Assembly (NCBI GenBank): GCA_039815055.1
Contig: JBCCAA010000008.1
Location: 3,292 to 67,291, forward strand
Reading direction: 5' to 3'
Origin: UBA5336 sp039815055
GTDB lineage: Bacteria > Pseudomonadota > Alphaproteobacteria > Caulobacterales > Hyphomonadaceae
Length of the DNA stretch: 64,000 nt
Part shown: piece by piece, positions 44,852-53,301 of the stretch
How the letters are laid out: every line of letters starts with the position of its first letter
How positions within the stretch are numbered: the stretch's first letter is position 1
Translations under genes and position numbers: made by a program
Notes under the pieces: generated by a model
Databases searched by the model: none
What the model was told of the DNA's origin: nothing
Seen by the model: the letters and a program-made list of their open reading frames with translations, nothing else

Positions 44852-45623
44852 GAAAGCCGCCGACGTGCCCGACGCCTCTTCCAAACCCGATCTTTCGGTT
44901 CTGATCCCATTCTACAATGAGTCCGGAAACGTGCTGCCGCTGATCGAGGAGGTCCACGATGCGCTGGACGGCCTGCAGTTTGAGATTGTCGCGGTCAATG
45001 ATTGCTCTGGCGATGAGACCGGCGAAGAGTTGGCCGACGCGGCCAGGCGCTGGCCCCAAACCATCTCGGTGCTGACCCATATCGAACGGCGCGGCAAATC
45101 GGCGGCGCTGTTCACTGGCCTGAAAACCGTGCGCGGAACATGGACGCAGCTGATCGACGGTGATGGTCAGAACGATATCGCCGATACGCGCCGCCTTTGG
45201 GATGAGATTATCGCACCCGGCGCGCCAGGCCGCCTTGGAATCATCGCGGGCAAACGCAACAGCCGCAATGATAGCGGCTTCAAATGGGTGCAATCGCGCG
45301 TCGCCAACGGTGTGCGCCGCTTTGTACTGCGCGACGATGCCACCGATACCGGCTGCGGCTGGAAGCTGATACGCACGCAAGCCTTCCGCGAGCTTCCGTT
45401 CTTTGCATCCATGCACCGGTTTTTACCGGCATTGATCAAGCGTGCCGATTGGGATGTGCGCGAAGAATTGGTGAATGACCGCAAGCGCTGGCATGGGCAG
45501 TCGAAATACGGCTTTCTTGGCCGGCTCGGCGCGGGACTGTTTGATTTGATCGGCATGTTCTGGCTGACACGGCGCGGCGGCTATGGCGTTGCGCGCGAAT
45601 GGAATGACCCGCGAGCAGACTAG
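44823..45623 (+). CDS. Family 2 glycosyltransferase (DPM1/ArnC-like)
   Basis: 266 residues from ATG 44823, overlapping the deaminase gene end. GT2 motifs: LSVLIPFYNESGNVLPLIEE, IVAVNDCSGDETGEELADAA, LIDGDGQNDIADTRRLW (DxD-like), TDTGCGWKLIRTQAF. It resembles dolichyl/undecaprenyl-phosphate sugar transferases but no C-terminal membrane helices follow, so it may be a soluble or peripheral transferase. Its stop and that of rimM share one CTAG. Confidence 0.9.
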   Translation: MPEAVTRLPEKAADVPDASSKPDLSVLIPFYNESGNVLPLIEEVHDALDGLQFEIVAVNDCSGDETGEELADAARRWPQTISVLTHIERRGKSAALFTGLKTVRGTWTQLIDGDGQNDIADTRRLWDEIIAPGAPGRLGIIAGKRNSRNDSGFKWVQSRVANGVRRFVLRDDATDTGCGWKLIRTQAFRELPFFASMHRFLPALIKRADWDVREELVNDRKRWHGQSKYGFLGRLGAGLFDLIGMFWLTRRGGYGVAREWNDPRAD

Positions 45624-46153
45624 GTCTCACCTGCCTCGGCCCAGAGTGCCCAGTCTGAAACGACAAGCTGTCCTTCGCCAAGATCAATCTCGGGCACATC
45701 TTCTTCGGTGAACGGAATAAACACGGACTTGCCGGTTCCTGGGGCAATCTCCAGCAAGTCGCCGGCACCGAAATTCTGCACCGCTTTCACGGTGCCGAGA
45801 CTTTCTCCGTCCGGGCTGACAGCGGCGACGCCGACCAACTCCTCGACATAGACCTCATCATCATCGGTATCTGGCAGGGCATCGCGCAGCACATGCAAAC
45901 GCGTGCCTTTCAACGCGTCCCATTCTTCTTTCTGGCGGATGGTTTTCGGTTTGACGATAAAGGCCGTTTTGGCAGGGCGTGCTGACACCGCCTCCACAAG
46001 CACAGTTCCGTCATGGGCCAGCAACGGACCATAGTCGAACAAGTCGGCGGGCTGGTCGGTGAAGCTCTTGATCTTCAGGTCGCCCCGCACGCCATGGGCG
46101 CCAATGATGGCGCCCACGACAATCAAATCCAAAGAATCGGGGTCATTGCTCAA
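45620..46153 (-). CDS. rimM: Ribosome maturation factor RimM
   Basis: 177 residues. The RimM N-terminal barrel (DLIVVGAIIGAHGVRGDLKI) and C-terminal PRC-barrel part (EVYVEELVGVAAVSPDGESL, KSVFIPFTEEDVPEIDLGEG) are visible. It assists 30S head assembly through uS19. The start is a TTG at 46153 that overlaps the TGA of the crystallin gene (TTGA), so it relies on coupling; GAAGG lies 11 bases upstream. In many genomes rimM follows rpsP directly; here the crystallin gene intervenes and trmD does not follow. Confidence 0.92.
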   Translation of the reverse strand: MSNDPDSLDLIVVGAIIGAHGVRGDLKIKSFTDQPADLFDYGPLLAHDGTVLVEAVSARPAKTAFIVKPKTIRQKEEWDALKGTRLHVLRDALPDTDDDEVYVEELVGVAAVSPDGESLGTVKAVQNFGAGDLLEIAPGTGKSVFIPFTEEDVPEIDLGEGQLVVSDWALWAEAGET

Positions 46154-47283
46154 TAGGGATACTGCCTTCTGCCACCATCGTCGTAATGACCATCATCATA
46201 GACCGGACGGATGGACGAGATGGTGTCATTAAGTCCGAAGTCACGCAAATCACCGACATCTCGGGAAATGATGCGGCAACGTCCACGGAAATTGGCATCG
46301 CTGCACACTTCGAAACGGCCTTCGCGCACGCTGATCGAGCTGATCCGGTCATTGAACCCAAAATCCCGCAAGTTCGCGATTGGCTGGCGAACATCCAGGC
46401 TGCGCCCCCGGCAGTCGCGGTCAGCAAACACCGTGGCAATTCCAAACGCCCGGTCACTGCCATAGCCGTAACCAGCATCTCTGTCGCCATACAGCCGTTC
46501 GTTCTGGCCCGTATCGTAACCGCCGTTTCGATGACCATGATTATAGTCGGAATAGTCTCCGTTCACCGGGCGTACGGACGTGATCCGATTGTTCAATCCA
46601 ATCGATGACAGCATGTTGAAATCGCGGCTGACAATCTCGCACCGCCCGCCATAACGGGTGTCGGCGCAGATTTGCCAGGCGCCGCCGAACACGCGCGCCG
46701 ATGAGGCAATATCGTTGAAACGAATGTTGCGCAGATCATCGGTGTACCGGTCAATCGTCACCTGACGGCCGCGATAATTGCTATCGGCGAACAGGATCAG
46801 CCGGCTGCTGGCGTGGGATTGATACGGGTTGATCAGCCGAACTGACGTAATCCTGTCATTGAGGTCAATATTGGCAAGCCGGGAAACATTGCGATCCACG
46901 ATCTCACACCGGCCGCCATAACGCGTATCGGCGCACAGTTGCCAGCGGCCGGAATACACCCGCACTGACGAGGCGCGATTGTTGAAGCCGCGTCCGTTGA
47001 GGCTGTCGACATTGCCATCGATCACCAATTGTCGACCCCGGAAATCGCGGTCCTCATACAGCACGATCTCGCCGCGCTGGGTGTGGGTCTGATATCGCCC
47101 GCCACCGATCCTGTTGGTGTTGGATCTCACGGCCTGTCGAACGTCTTCGCCGAACAGACCAGCTTCAACAGCGATGCGAAGCGCCGTTCGCAAATCGTCA
47201 TCATCGGCGAGCGCCGGACTTGCTGTGAGTGTAAGTGCCGCCGTGAGGCATGCGGCCAGGTGTTTCAGGGTCTTCATGACCAT
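46150..47283 (-). CDS. Secreted beta-gamma crystallin-type protein, six calcium motifs
   Basis: 377 residues from ATG 47283 (AGGAGG is 6 bases before; the ATG at 47277 would be 12 away). A signal peptide (CLTAALTLTASPALA) precedes three beta-gamma crystallin domains, each of two Greek keys. The calcium motif N/D-N/D-X-X-S/T-S occurs six times: NNRASS, NDRITS, NDIASS, NNRITS, NDRISS, NDTISS. The paired cysteines in RWQLCADTRYGGRCEI and AWQICADTRYGGRCEI suggest disulfides. It is expected to bind up to six calcium ions outside the cytoplasm. It lies between the rpsP terminator and rimM. Confidence 0.92.
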   Translation of the reverse strand: MVMKTLKHLAACLTAALTLTASPALADDDDLRTALRIAVEAGLFGEDVRQAVRSNTNRIGGGRYQTHTQRGEIVLYEDRDFRGRQLVIDGNVDSLNGRGFNNRASSVRVYSGRWQLCADTRYGGRCEIVDRNVSRLANIDLNDRITSVRLINPYQSHASSRLILFADSNYRGRQVTIDRYTDDLRNIRFNDIASSARVFGGAWQICADTRYGGRCEIVSRDFNMLSSIGLNNRITSVRPVNGDYSDYNHGHRNGGYDTGQNERLYGDRDAGYGYGSDRAFGIATVFADRDCRGRSLDVRQPIANLRDFGFNDRISSISVREGRFEVCSDANFRGRCRIISRDVGDLRDFGLNDTISSIRPVYDDGHYDDGGRRQYPY

Positions 47284-47407
47284 GGGTCGCCTCCTGTTTC
47301 AGGTTCCATGGCCAGCAGTGTAGATGGCGCGGCTTGAACGAAAGCGCATAGGCCCGTTCAAGCGCTGTTTAGCCCCCATTCATTTTGGCAGGGCGGGGCG
47401 AGTACAC

Positions 47408-47440
47408 AAAAAAGCGCCTCCGACACGGGGCCGAAGGCGC
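47408..47440 (-). terminator. Terminator after rpsP
   Basis: On the minus strand GCGCCTTCG pairs with CGGAGGCGC (9 pairs including one G-T) and is followed by a run of T. It separates rpsP from the crystallin and rimM genes. Confidence 0.82.
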
Positions 47441-47463
47441 ATGAACACTTGATAGAGCGTTGT

Positions 47464-47907
47464 CTATTCTGTGGTTTCGGCTTCGGCGGCCTCTTCAGCA
47501 GGCGCTTCTTCTTCGGCCGGAGCGTTCTTGGCCTCTTGTTCAGCCGCTTTGCGAGCGGCTTCTTTTTCGACCTTCTCTTCAGCGCGCTCTTTCGCCTTGG
47601 TGCCCGGCTCGCCCTTATTGGGGTTGTTGCCGTGTTCCCACTCCCAGACCTTGGCGCCATCGACTTCAAGTGCGCTCAGGAAGCGGGCGACGCGGTCTGT
47701 TGGCTGGGCGCCTTTCTTGATCCAGGCCAGAGCCGATTCCGCGTCTATTTTCACGCGCTCTTCGGACTCTTTTGGCAGGCGTGGATCATAGGTACCGATC
47801 CGGTCGATATAGCGGCCATCACGCGGGGCGCGGCTGTCTGCCACGACCACACGGTAAAATGGGCGTTTCTTGGACCCGCCGCGGGCGAGCCTGATTTTGA
47901 GAGCCAT
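47464..47907 (-). CDS. rpsP: 30S ribosomal protein bS16 with acidic C-terminal extension
   Basis: 147 residues, longer than the usual 80-90. The core is MALKIRLARGGSKKRPFYRV followed by VVADSRAPRDGRYIDRIGTY. The extension from about residue 110 is a low-complexity Glu/Ala/Lys tail (KEAARKAAEQEAKNAPAEEE) seen in many alphaproteobacteria. AAGGAGA precedes the ATG. A terminator follows the stop. Confidence 0.96.
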   Translation of the reverse strand: MALKIRLARGGSKKRPFYRVVVADSRAPRDGRYIDRIGTYDPRLPKESEERVKIDAESALAWIKKGAQPTDRVARFLSALEVDGAKVWEWEHGNNPNKGEPGTKAKERAEEKVEKEAARKAAEQEAKNAPAEEEAPAEEAAEAETTE

Positions 47908-47964
47908 GGTGTATCTCCTTAAGTGTCTTATGGCGTCTTGGGGGAGTGTTCTGTCTGCTGCGGC

Positions 47965-48390
47965 TTAGTGGTCCCGCCGCGGCGAGGGATGGGATGTGGC
48001 TTCGGCGCCCGTGGCATCGAAATCTTCCATGACGAGCATGGCGAGGCTGATTCCGAACTCGAAGGCGCGTCGGCTGATGGCAAAATTGCGGTGTGGCTTG
48101 CTCTTGGGAAACCAGACAAACAACGTGTCGGGGGACGTGTGGCTCGCGCCTGCAGCGCCAATGGCGGCAACACCGGACATGAACGCCTCGCGGGCAATTG
48201 CCCAGCGCAGTTGCGGCGCCTGGACCGGATAGATGACCAATTGGCCGATGGCGTTCATCTCGACGCCCACATCGCGCTGGTCTGTGAAGGTGAACCGAAT
48301 GTCATGGTTGGCGCCGGCAAACTCGAACTGTTTGTCATCATCGGAGAAGGCGAAGCGGATCTCTGAGGGATCATTGTAGAGGTGCTTCAT
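47965..48390 (-). CDS. Uncharacterised protein coupled to chorismate mutase gene
   Basis: 141 residues without signal peptide or TM. It starts MKHLYNDPSEIRFAFSDDDK and has a central FEFGISLAMLVMEDFD-type end. Its ATG overlaps the chorismate mutase TGA (ATGA), so it belongs to the ffh-aroQ-type operon that leads to rpsP. I do not recognise the family. A role with ribosome or SRP genes is only suggested by position. Confidence 0.72.
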   Translation of the reverse strand: MKHLYNDPSEIRFAFSDDDKQFEFAGANHDIRFTFTDQRDVGVEMNAIGQLVIYPVQAPQLRWAIAREAFMSGVAAIGAAGASHTSPDTLFVWFPKSKPHRNFAISRRAFEFGISLAMLVMEDFDATGAEATSHPSPRRDH

Positions 48391-48686
48391 GGCAGCGCCT
48401 CGCCATCTCGAATTTGTTCGTGGTGGCGGATGACTTCCGCGACAATGAAGTTCAGGAACTTTTCGGCAAAGGCGGGGTCGAGACCGGACGTGGCCGCGAG
48501 CGAGCGCAGGCGCGCGATCTGGTGGGCTTCGCGCTCTTTGTCGGCCGGCGGCATCTCATTGTCGGCCTTCAGACGACCAACGGCTTGCGTAACCTTGAAC
48601 CGCTCCGCCAGCGTGTGCAGCAGGATGGCATCGAGATTGTCGATGCTCTCGCGGTATTCATTCAGCTGGTCGATGGGGGAGGTCAT
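48387..48686 (-). CDS. Chorismate mutase (AroQ type)
   Basis: 99 residues, all-helical AroQ domain: LNEYRESIDNLDAILLHTLA, RFKVTQAVGRLKADNEMPPA, REAHQIARLRSLA, FLNFIVAEVIRHH. It converts chorismate to prephenate in phenylalanine and tyrosine synthesis. The start follows the ffh stop without any spacer, and the stop overlaps the next gene. The ffh / chorismate mutase / rpsP arrangement is familiar in alphaproteobacteria. Confidence 0.93.
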   Translation of the reverse strand: MTSPIDQLNEYRESIDNLDAILLHTLAERFKVTQAVGRLKADNEMPPADKEREAHQIARLRSLAATSGLDPAFAEKFLNFIVAEVIRHHEQIRDGEALP

Positions 48687-50171
48687 TTACTTCTTCTTCC
48701 CCGCGCCTGGCAGGCCCGGAAGGCCGCCGCCGGGGAGACCGGGCAGGCCACCCGGCGCGCCGCCGAGCCTTGCCAGATCGGCCGGGCTCATGCCGTCGGC
48801 CATGCCGCCCATTCCACCCGGCATACCGCCGCCACCCATTGCGCCCATCAGGCCTTTCATGCCGCCCTTGCGCATCTTCTTCATCATGCCGCCCATCTGC
48901 TTGTGCATCTTCATCAGGCGGTTGACGTCTTGCACGGTCACGCCCGCGCCGGCGGCGATGCGTTTGCGGCGTGAGGCGTTCAGAAGCGCGGGCTTACGGC
49001 GCTCAGCACGGGTCATGGAGCTAATAATGGCTTCCTGACGCAGAAGCACCCGGTCGTCCAGATTGGCGTCGTCCATGGCCTGTTTGGCCTTTTTCGCGCC
49101 GGGCAGCATGCCCATGATGCCGCCCAGGCCGCCCATTTTCTGCATCTGACGCAGCTGATCGGCCAGATCCTCCAGGTCGAACTCGCCCTTGCGCATTTTC
49201 TTCGCCATGCGCTCGGCTTTTTCCTGGTCGAAACTCTCCGCGGCCTTTTCGACAAGGGAGACGATGTCGCCCTGCCCCAGGATGCGCCCGGCAACCCGTT
49301 TGGCCTCGAACACTTCGATGCCATCGAGTTTTTCGCTGACGCCGAGGAATTTGATCGGCAGGCCCGTGACAGCGCGCATGGACAGCGCCGCGCCGCCGCG
49401 TCCATCCCCGTCCATCCGCGTCAGCACAAGGCCCGTCAACGGTAGGCGCTCATGGAAGCGCCCAGCGGTTTCCACCGCATCCTGACCGGTCAGACTGTCG
49501 GCCACCAAAAGCGTCTCGGACGGGTTGGCGATGTCGGCAATCTCGGCGGCCTCGGCCATCATCTGTTCGTCGATGGAGGTGCGGCCCGCGGTATCGAGGA
49601 CCAGGACGTCATGGCCGCCCAGCTTGGCCGCTTGCAGCGCACGCCGGGCAATATCTGCGGGCAGCTGACCTGAGACGATAGGCAGAGCGCTGACGCCGTC
49701 GCCGGCCTGATCGGCCAGAATGGCGAGCTGTTCCATGGCCGCGGGGCGGCGCACATCGAGGCTGGCAAGCAGGACTTTCTTGTTCTCTTTGGATGCCAGC
49801 CGTAGAGCCAGCTTGCCCGTGGTGGTGGTCTTACCAGAGCCTTGCAGACCCGCCATCATAACCACAGCGGGCGGACTATCGATGCGCAGGCTGGTGTCAG
49901 ACGCCTCACCGCCCAGCATATCGACCAACCCGTCATGGACGATCTTGACCACTTGCTGGCCGGGTTTCACCGAGCGAATGACTTCCTCGCCAACCGCGCG
50001 TTCCTTCACCTTGCCGATGAAGTCCTTGACCACTGGCAGCGCGACATCGGCCTCTAGCAGGGCCACGCGGATCTCACGCAGCGCCGCGCCCACATCTTTC
50101 TCAGACAGGGCGCCTCGGCCGGTCAGGCCGTCGAATATGCCGCCCAGGCGGTCTGAAAGCGCGTCAAACAT
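48687..50171 (-). CDS. ffh: Signal recognition particle protein Ffh
   Basis: 494 residues. N domain (LSDRLGGIFDGLTGRGALSE), G domain with GLQGSGKTTTTGKLALRL, DVRRPAAMEQL, DTAGRTSIDEQM and TRMDGDGRGGAALS, and a Met/Gly-rich M domain for signal peptide and SRP RNA binding (MHKQMGGMMKKMRKGGMKGL). The C-terminus has an added Gly/Pro/Met-rich tail ending PGAGKKK. It targets nascent membrane proteins to FtsY. I looked nearby for the SRP RNA and found none. Confidence 0.97.
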   Translation of the reverse strand: MFDALSDRLGGIFDGLTGRGALSEKDVGAALREIRVALLEADVALPVVKDFIGKVKERAVGEEVIRSVKPGQQVVKIVHDGLVDMLGGEASDTSLRIDSPPAVVMMAGLQGSGKTTTTGKLALRLASKENKKVLLASLDVRRPAAMEQLAILADQAGDGVSALPIVSGQLPADIARRALQAAKLGGHDVLVLDTAGRTSIDEQMMAEAAEIADIANPSETLLVADSLTGQDAVETAGRFHERLPLTGLVLTRMDGDGRGGAALSMRAVTGLPIKFLGVSEKLDGIEVFEAKRVAGRILGQGDIVSLVEKAAESFDQEKAERMAKKMRKGEFDLEDLADQLRQMQKMGGLGGIMGMLPGAKKAKQAMDDANLDDRVLLRQEAIISSMTRAERRKPALLNASRRKRIAAGAGVTVQDVNRLMKMHKQMGGMMKKMRKGGMKGLMGAMGGGGMPGGMGGMADGMSPADLARLGGAPGGLPGLPGGGLPGLPGAGKKK

Positions 50172-50415
50172 GCCGTCTCATCCTCTGCTTGCCTCATCCA
50201 TCAAGGTAAGCACTACACCATGTCCGCACAAACCAGTTGTGCCCCGCTGAGCGACACTTCGCTGGGCGGGGGGCCTCGCCGGTCTCTTGCCCTTGTTCCC
50301 CGTCGGCCCGGTGGGCCTTCGATGGAACGTGCTCAAGGCTGCTGTCTCGGTCAAAGCGCGCTTATCTGAATTGCGCGGATGTAAGTGCGCGTAGAAGCAC
50401 GCCTCTTGTGTGAAA
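50172..50415. other. Intergenic region with a strong nested hairpin
   Basis: 244 bases between ffh and the GNAT gene. CCCCGC (50242-50247) pairs with GCGGGG (50266-50271) around a perfect inner hairpin AGCGA-CACT-TCGCT (50250-50263). No T run follows on either strand. Further G+C-rich complementary stretches lie to the right. It may be the structured leader of ffh or an unrecognised small RNA; no gene assigned. Confidence 0.5.
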
Positions 50416-51018
50416 TCAAGCCTCGCCGATGGTAGCGGGTGCCCCGCCGGCCTTCCGGTCCAACGTGTCCAGATGGATCTGGGCTTCATCGCGGATCATG
50501 GAAAACAGGATCATGTCTGACCAGCTGCCATCGGCAACGCGGGTGTAAGACCGCAAACGCCCTTCTTCGATGGCGCCGATCCGATAAAGCGCCTGTTGAA
50601 GCGCCTCTGCATTGGCCGGAACAATCCAGGAGACGCGCCGGGCACCCCATTCCAGCGCGCGAGAGATTAACAGCGCGTGGGTGGCCTCAAACACGCCCGT
50701 GCCGCGCACATCTTTCCGCAGCCAGATATTGGCAATCCGAAGCCGACGATGGGTGCGATCGATGTTCTCGAAATTGACGACACCAACATGTTCGCCGTCC
50801 GATTGACGCTTGATGGAGAAGGCCACAAGCAGGCCTTGGTCCTGCTGTTGCAGGATATGGGCGGCATAGGATTCCGCTGACGCGCCGCGTGGGATGTCTG
50901 GCATAAACCGCCACATGAAATCCACCGCCCCGCTCTCCTTGAGGAATTCCAGATGGTCAATCTGGAAAAGCTCAAGAGCAACGGCGGCATTCTCCAAACC
51001 GGGCGCGTCGAGTTTCAT
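50416..51018 (-). CDS. GNAT family N-acetyltransferase
   Basis: 200 residues. The acetyl-CoA-binding region is LRIANIWLRKDVRGTGVFEA (the RxxGxG/A-type loop appears as RGTGVFEA), and the following helix and strand (THALLISRALEWGARRVSWI, NAEALQQALYRIGAIEEGRL) match RimJ/RimL-like enzymes. The substrate is unknown. The stop lies before a G+C-rich structured intergenic region, and the gene is 10 bases after the thioesterase gene on the same strand. Confidence 0.9.
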   Translation of the reverse strand: MKLDAPGLENAAVALELFQIDHLEFLKESGAVDFMWRFMPDIPRGASAESYAAHILQQQDQGLLVAFSIKRQSDGEHVGVVNFENIDRTHRRLRIANIWLRKDVRGTGVFEATHALLISRALEWGARRVSWIVPANAEALQQALYRIGAIEEGRLRSYTRVADGSWSDMILFSMIRDEAQIHLDTLDRKAGGAPATIGEA

Positions 51019-51028
51019 GGAGATGAGC

Positions 51029-51457
51029 TTAGGACAAGACCAGCTGTGTGCAACGGAAAAGCGCCAATCGTTTTCCTGTATCCACGCTCACAGTCTCTGC
51101 ATCCCAGACCTGCGTCGTGCGTCCACGGTGTACGGGCGTGCAGATCGCACGGATGCCACCCTCGCGAACCGTGGAGAAGAAATTCGACTTCAGCTCGACC
51201 GTCGTGAAGTTCTGTCCGGTGCGCAGATTGGCCGACGTGGCCATGCCCGCACAACTGTCGGCCAGGGTGACCAGGGTGCCGGCATGGAGGAACCCATTGG
51301 GCGCCATGTGGTGCGGCTGGACATTGATTTCGCCGGTGAAACGGTCGCGCGTGGTCTCGACCAGTTTTATGCCCAGATGGTCTGGCAACGTGCCTTGGAA
51401 GCGCCGGTGAAAAACGGCAGGGTTCAACTCGGAATCGGGTATGTCGAAATTGGTCAT
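51029..51457 (-). CDS. PaaI-type hotdog thioesterase
   Basis: 142 residues from ATG 51457. The hotdog motif appears in GEINVQPHHMAPNGFLHAGT, followed by LVTLADSCAGMATSANLRTG and TVELKSNFFSTVREG. These enzymes hydrolyse acyl- or aryl-CoA thioesters. The region upstream overlaps nothing; the oxyR gene is divergent, 90 bases away. The ribosome site is weak. Confidence 0.91.
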   Translation of the reverse strand: MTNFDIPDSELNPAVFHRRFQGTLPDHLGIKLVETTRDRFTGEINVQPHHMAPNGFLHAGTLVTLADSCAGMATSANLRTGQNFTTVELKSNFFSTVREGGIRAICTPVHRGRTTQVWDAETVSVDTGKRLALFRCTQLVLS

Positions 51458-51547
51458 GATTGCCGGCAGATTGGACACATCAGCCCGAATGCAAGAACGG
51501 GTTGGGTTTGATTTGTATGGCCGTAGCGGAGGGTATAGAATTTCCCT

Positions 51548-52441
51548 ATGCACCTTCCAACGCTCCGCCAGCTCCAATTTCTGGACGCGCTCGCCGCCGA
51601 AGGGTCGTTCTCACGAGCGGCCAAGGCGTGCCATGTCACCCAGCCCACACTTTCGGCCGCGATCAAGGAGTTGGAGACCCTGCTCGGCGTGCAATTGGTG
51701 GAGCGCAGCGCGCGCGGCGCCGCCCTGACACGGATTGGTGAAGACGTCGCAGGACGTGCACAACGCGTTCTCAGCGAAACGCAGGACCTGGTTCTGTCAG
51801 CCCGCGATGCGGGGGAGCCCCTGAGCGGTGGCTTCCGGCTCGGCGCCATTCCCACCATCGCGCCTTATGCCCTGCCCGGCATCCTGCCGCAGCTTCGCCG
51901 CACCTATCCGGGCCTCAAGCTCTATCTGCGTGAAGACAAGACCGATCGCCTGATTGATGCCCTGCGCGCGCGCCAGCTTGACGCGGCGCTGATCGCCCTG
52001 CCCTGGACTTCAGCCGGTATTGAAACGGAAGACTTGTTGCCCGACGAGTTCCTGCTCGTCACACCGTTGGGGCATTCGCTTGCGGGGCGTAAGAACCTGA
52101 GTGCTGACGACCTGCCACGCAGCGAGCTTTTGTTACTGGAAGATGGCCATTGCCTGCGCGACCACGCCCTTGAAGCCTGCACGATTCCGGCGCCGCCGCG
52201 CGGCACCGAAGTGTCCGCCACATCCTTGCAAACACTGATTCAGATGGTTGCTGGCGGTTTGGGCATATCCCTTGTGCCACGTCTGGCGGTAGACGATGGA
52301 CTGTTGACCGGCGTGGACGTCGCCGTAACCCCATTCTCGCCACCACTGAAGGGCCGAAGCATCGGCCTGGCCTGGCGGGCGGGCTCTGCACGGATTGAGG
52401 AAGCACGCCTGATCGGGGACGCGTTGAAATCGGTGCTTTAG
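51548..52441 (+). CDS. oxyR: LysR family peroxide sensor OxyR
   Basis: 297 residues. The N-terminal winged helix (LRQLQFLDALAAEGSFSRAA, HVTQPTLSAAIKELE) is typical of LysR. The regulatory domain has the redox pair at Cys202 and Cys211 in LLLLEDGHCLRDHALEAC, with the OxyR spacing of nine, which separates it from other LysR proteins. H2O2 would oxidise these to a disulfide and activate catalase and peroxiredoxin genes. No such target is next to it. A long inverted repeat lies 20 bases after the stop. Confidence 0.95.
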   Translation: MHLPTLRQLQFLDALAAEGSFSRAAKACHVTQPTLSAAIKELETLLGVQLVERSARGAALTRIGEDVAGRAQRVLSETQDLVLSARDAGEPLSGGFRLGAIPTIAPYALPGILPQLRRTYPGLKLYLREDKTDRLIDALRARQLDAALIALPWTSAGIETEDLLPDEFLLVTPLGHSLAGRKNLSADDLPRSELLLLEDGHCLRDHALEACTIPAPPRGTEVSATSLQTLIQMVAGGLGISLVPRLAVDDGLLTGVDVAVTPFSPPLKGRSIGLAWRAGSARIEEARLIGDALKSVL

Positions 52442-52460
52442 ACTATGTTACAAGCCATAT

Positions 52461-52532
52461 CCGCCGGCTCCCCCTCCCAACCGCCCCAATGGTCGCGACA
52501 CTTGTGGGGCGGTTGGGAGGGGGAGCGGGCGG
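52461..52532. repeat. 28-pair inverted repeat after oxyR
   Basis: Positions 52467-52488 and 52505-52526 are perfectly complementary over 22 bases. The arms extend to 52461 and 52532 with one mismatch, giving 28 positions, 27 of them paired, and a 16-base loop (52489-52504). Neither strand has a T run. The gap is between convergent oxyR and mtgA. It looks like a dispersed intergenic repeat or a strong bidirectional terminator. Confidence 0.85.
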
Positions 52533-52554
52533 CTATGGCAACTTGCACAAAAAG

Positions 52555-53301
52555 CTAGCGCAAACCGAGAATACAAGCATCAAGCCCGTCGCTTTCAACC
52601 ACATTCATTCGCGCCTGAAGCGTGCCGGCGCGCCGCGACACGTAAGGGCCCGGCGGATCGACCCGCCAGCGATTGGGGCTCGGTAGCACTGCAGCCAGCA
52701 AGGCTGCTTCCCGGCGTGTGAGCTGCGCGGCCGTTTTGTTGAACCGGATCCGAGACGCCGCTTCAATCCCAAAGATACCATCGCCCCATTCGGCGACGTT
52801 GAGATAGGTTTCCATAACGCGGCGTTTGCCCCACACTTTGTCGATGACCAGCCCCATCCAGGCATCACCCGCCTTGCGGGGCGCCCCACCGCCATTCCAG
52901 AAGAAAACATTTTTCGCGGTTTGTTGTGTAATGGTAGACGCGCCGCGCAATCCCTCCCCGGCGCGCCACTCTTCGATGGCGACCTGCATGGCCTCGAAAT
53001 CCACCCCGGAATGGGCGCAAAAGCCGCTATCCTCAGCCGCAATAACCGCCCGGATAAGATGGGGCGAGATGTCTTCGAGTTTGACTGTATTGCGCCAGGT
53101 TTCGCCGAGTTCCAGGTTGCGCTGACCGATCAGGATGGTGCCGGGCGGATCAACCCATTTCAAGATCAGGGCGTAAAGATGCACCATCAGGAATAGCGCG
53201 AGAATGCTGCGCCAGGTCCAGCGCAAAAGCCCGGCCCAGGTCGAGCGGCTAAAGATCCAGGTCTTCAGCACCGAGACGCCATTCTGAACCGACATCGCCA
53301 T
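52555..53301 (-). CDS. mtgA: Monofunctional peptidoglycan transglycosylase MtgA
   Basis: 248 residues from ATG 53301 (GAAAGGGG lies about 8 bases before); ATG 53295 is an alternative. One N-terminal TM helix (RSILALFLMVHLYALILKWV) precedes a GT51 domain: VIAAEDSGFCAHSGVDFEAM, GASTITQQTAKNVFFWNG, KRRVMETYLNVAEWGDGIFG, RREAALLAAVLPSPN. It polymerises lipid II glycan chains without a transpeptidase domain. Its start overlaps the end of queG by 53 bases. Confidence 0.94.
   Translation of the reverse strand: MAMSVQNGVSVLKTWIFSRSTWAGLLRWTWRSILALFLMVHLYALILKWVDPPGTILIGQRNLELGETWRNTVKLEDISPHLIRAVIAAEDSGFCAHSGVDFEAMQVAIEEWRAGEGLRGASTITQQTAKNVFFWNGGGAPRKAGDAWMGLVIDKVWGKRRVMETYLNVAEWGDGIFGIEAASRIRFNKTAAQLTRREAALLAAVLPSPNRWRVDPPGPYVSRRAGTLQARMNVVESDGLDACILGLR

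Noticed and set aside
48690..48860. Gly/Met/Pro-rich repeat tract at the ffh C-terminus as a mobile or CRISPR-like repeat
   Set aside because: It is the in-frame low-complexity tail of Ffh; no regular spacer structure.
50172..50415. SRP RNA (ffs) next to ffh
   Set aside because: The conserved GGAAG-containing loop of SRP RNA is absent on both strands; only an unassigned hairpin is present.
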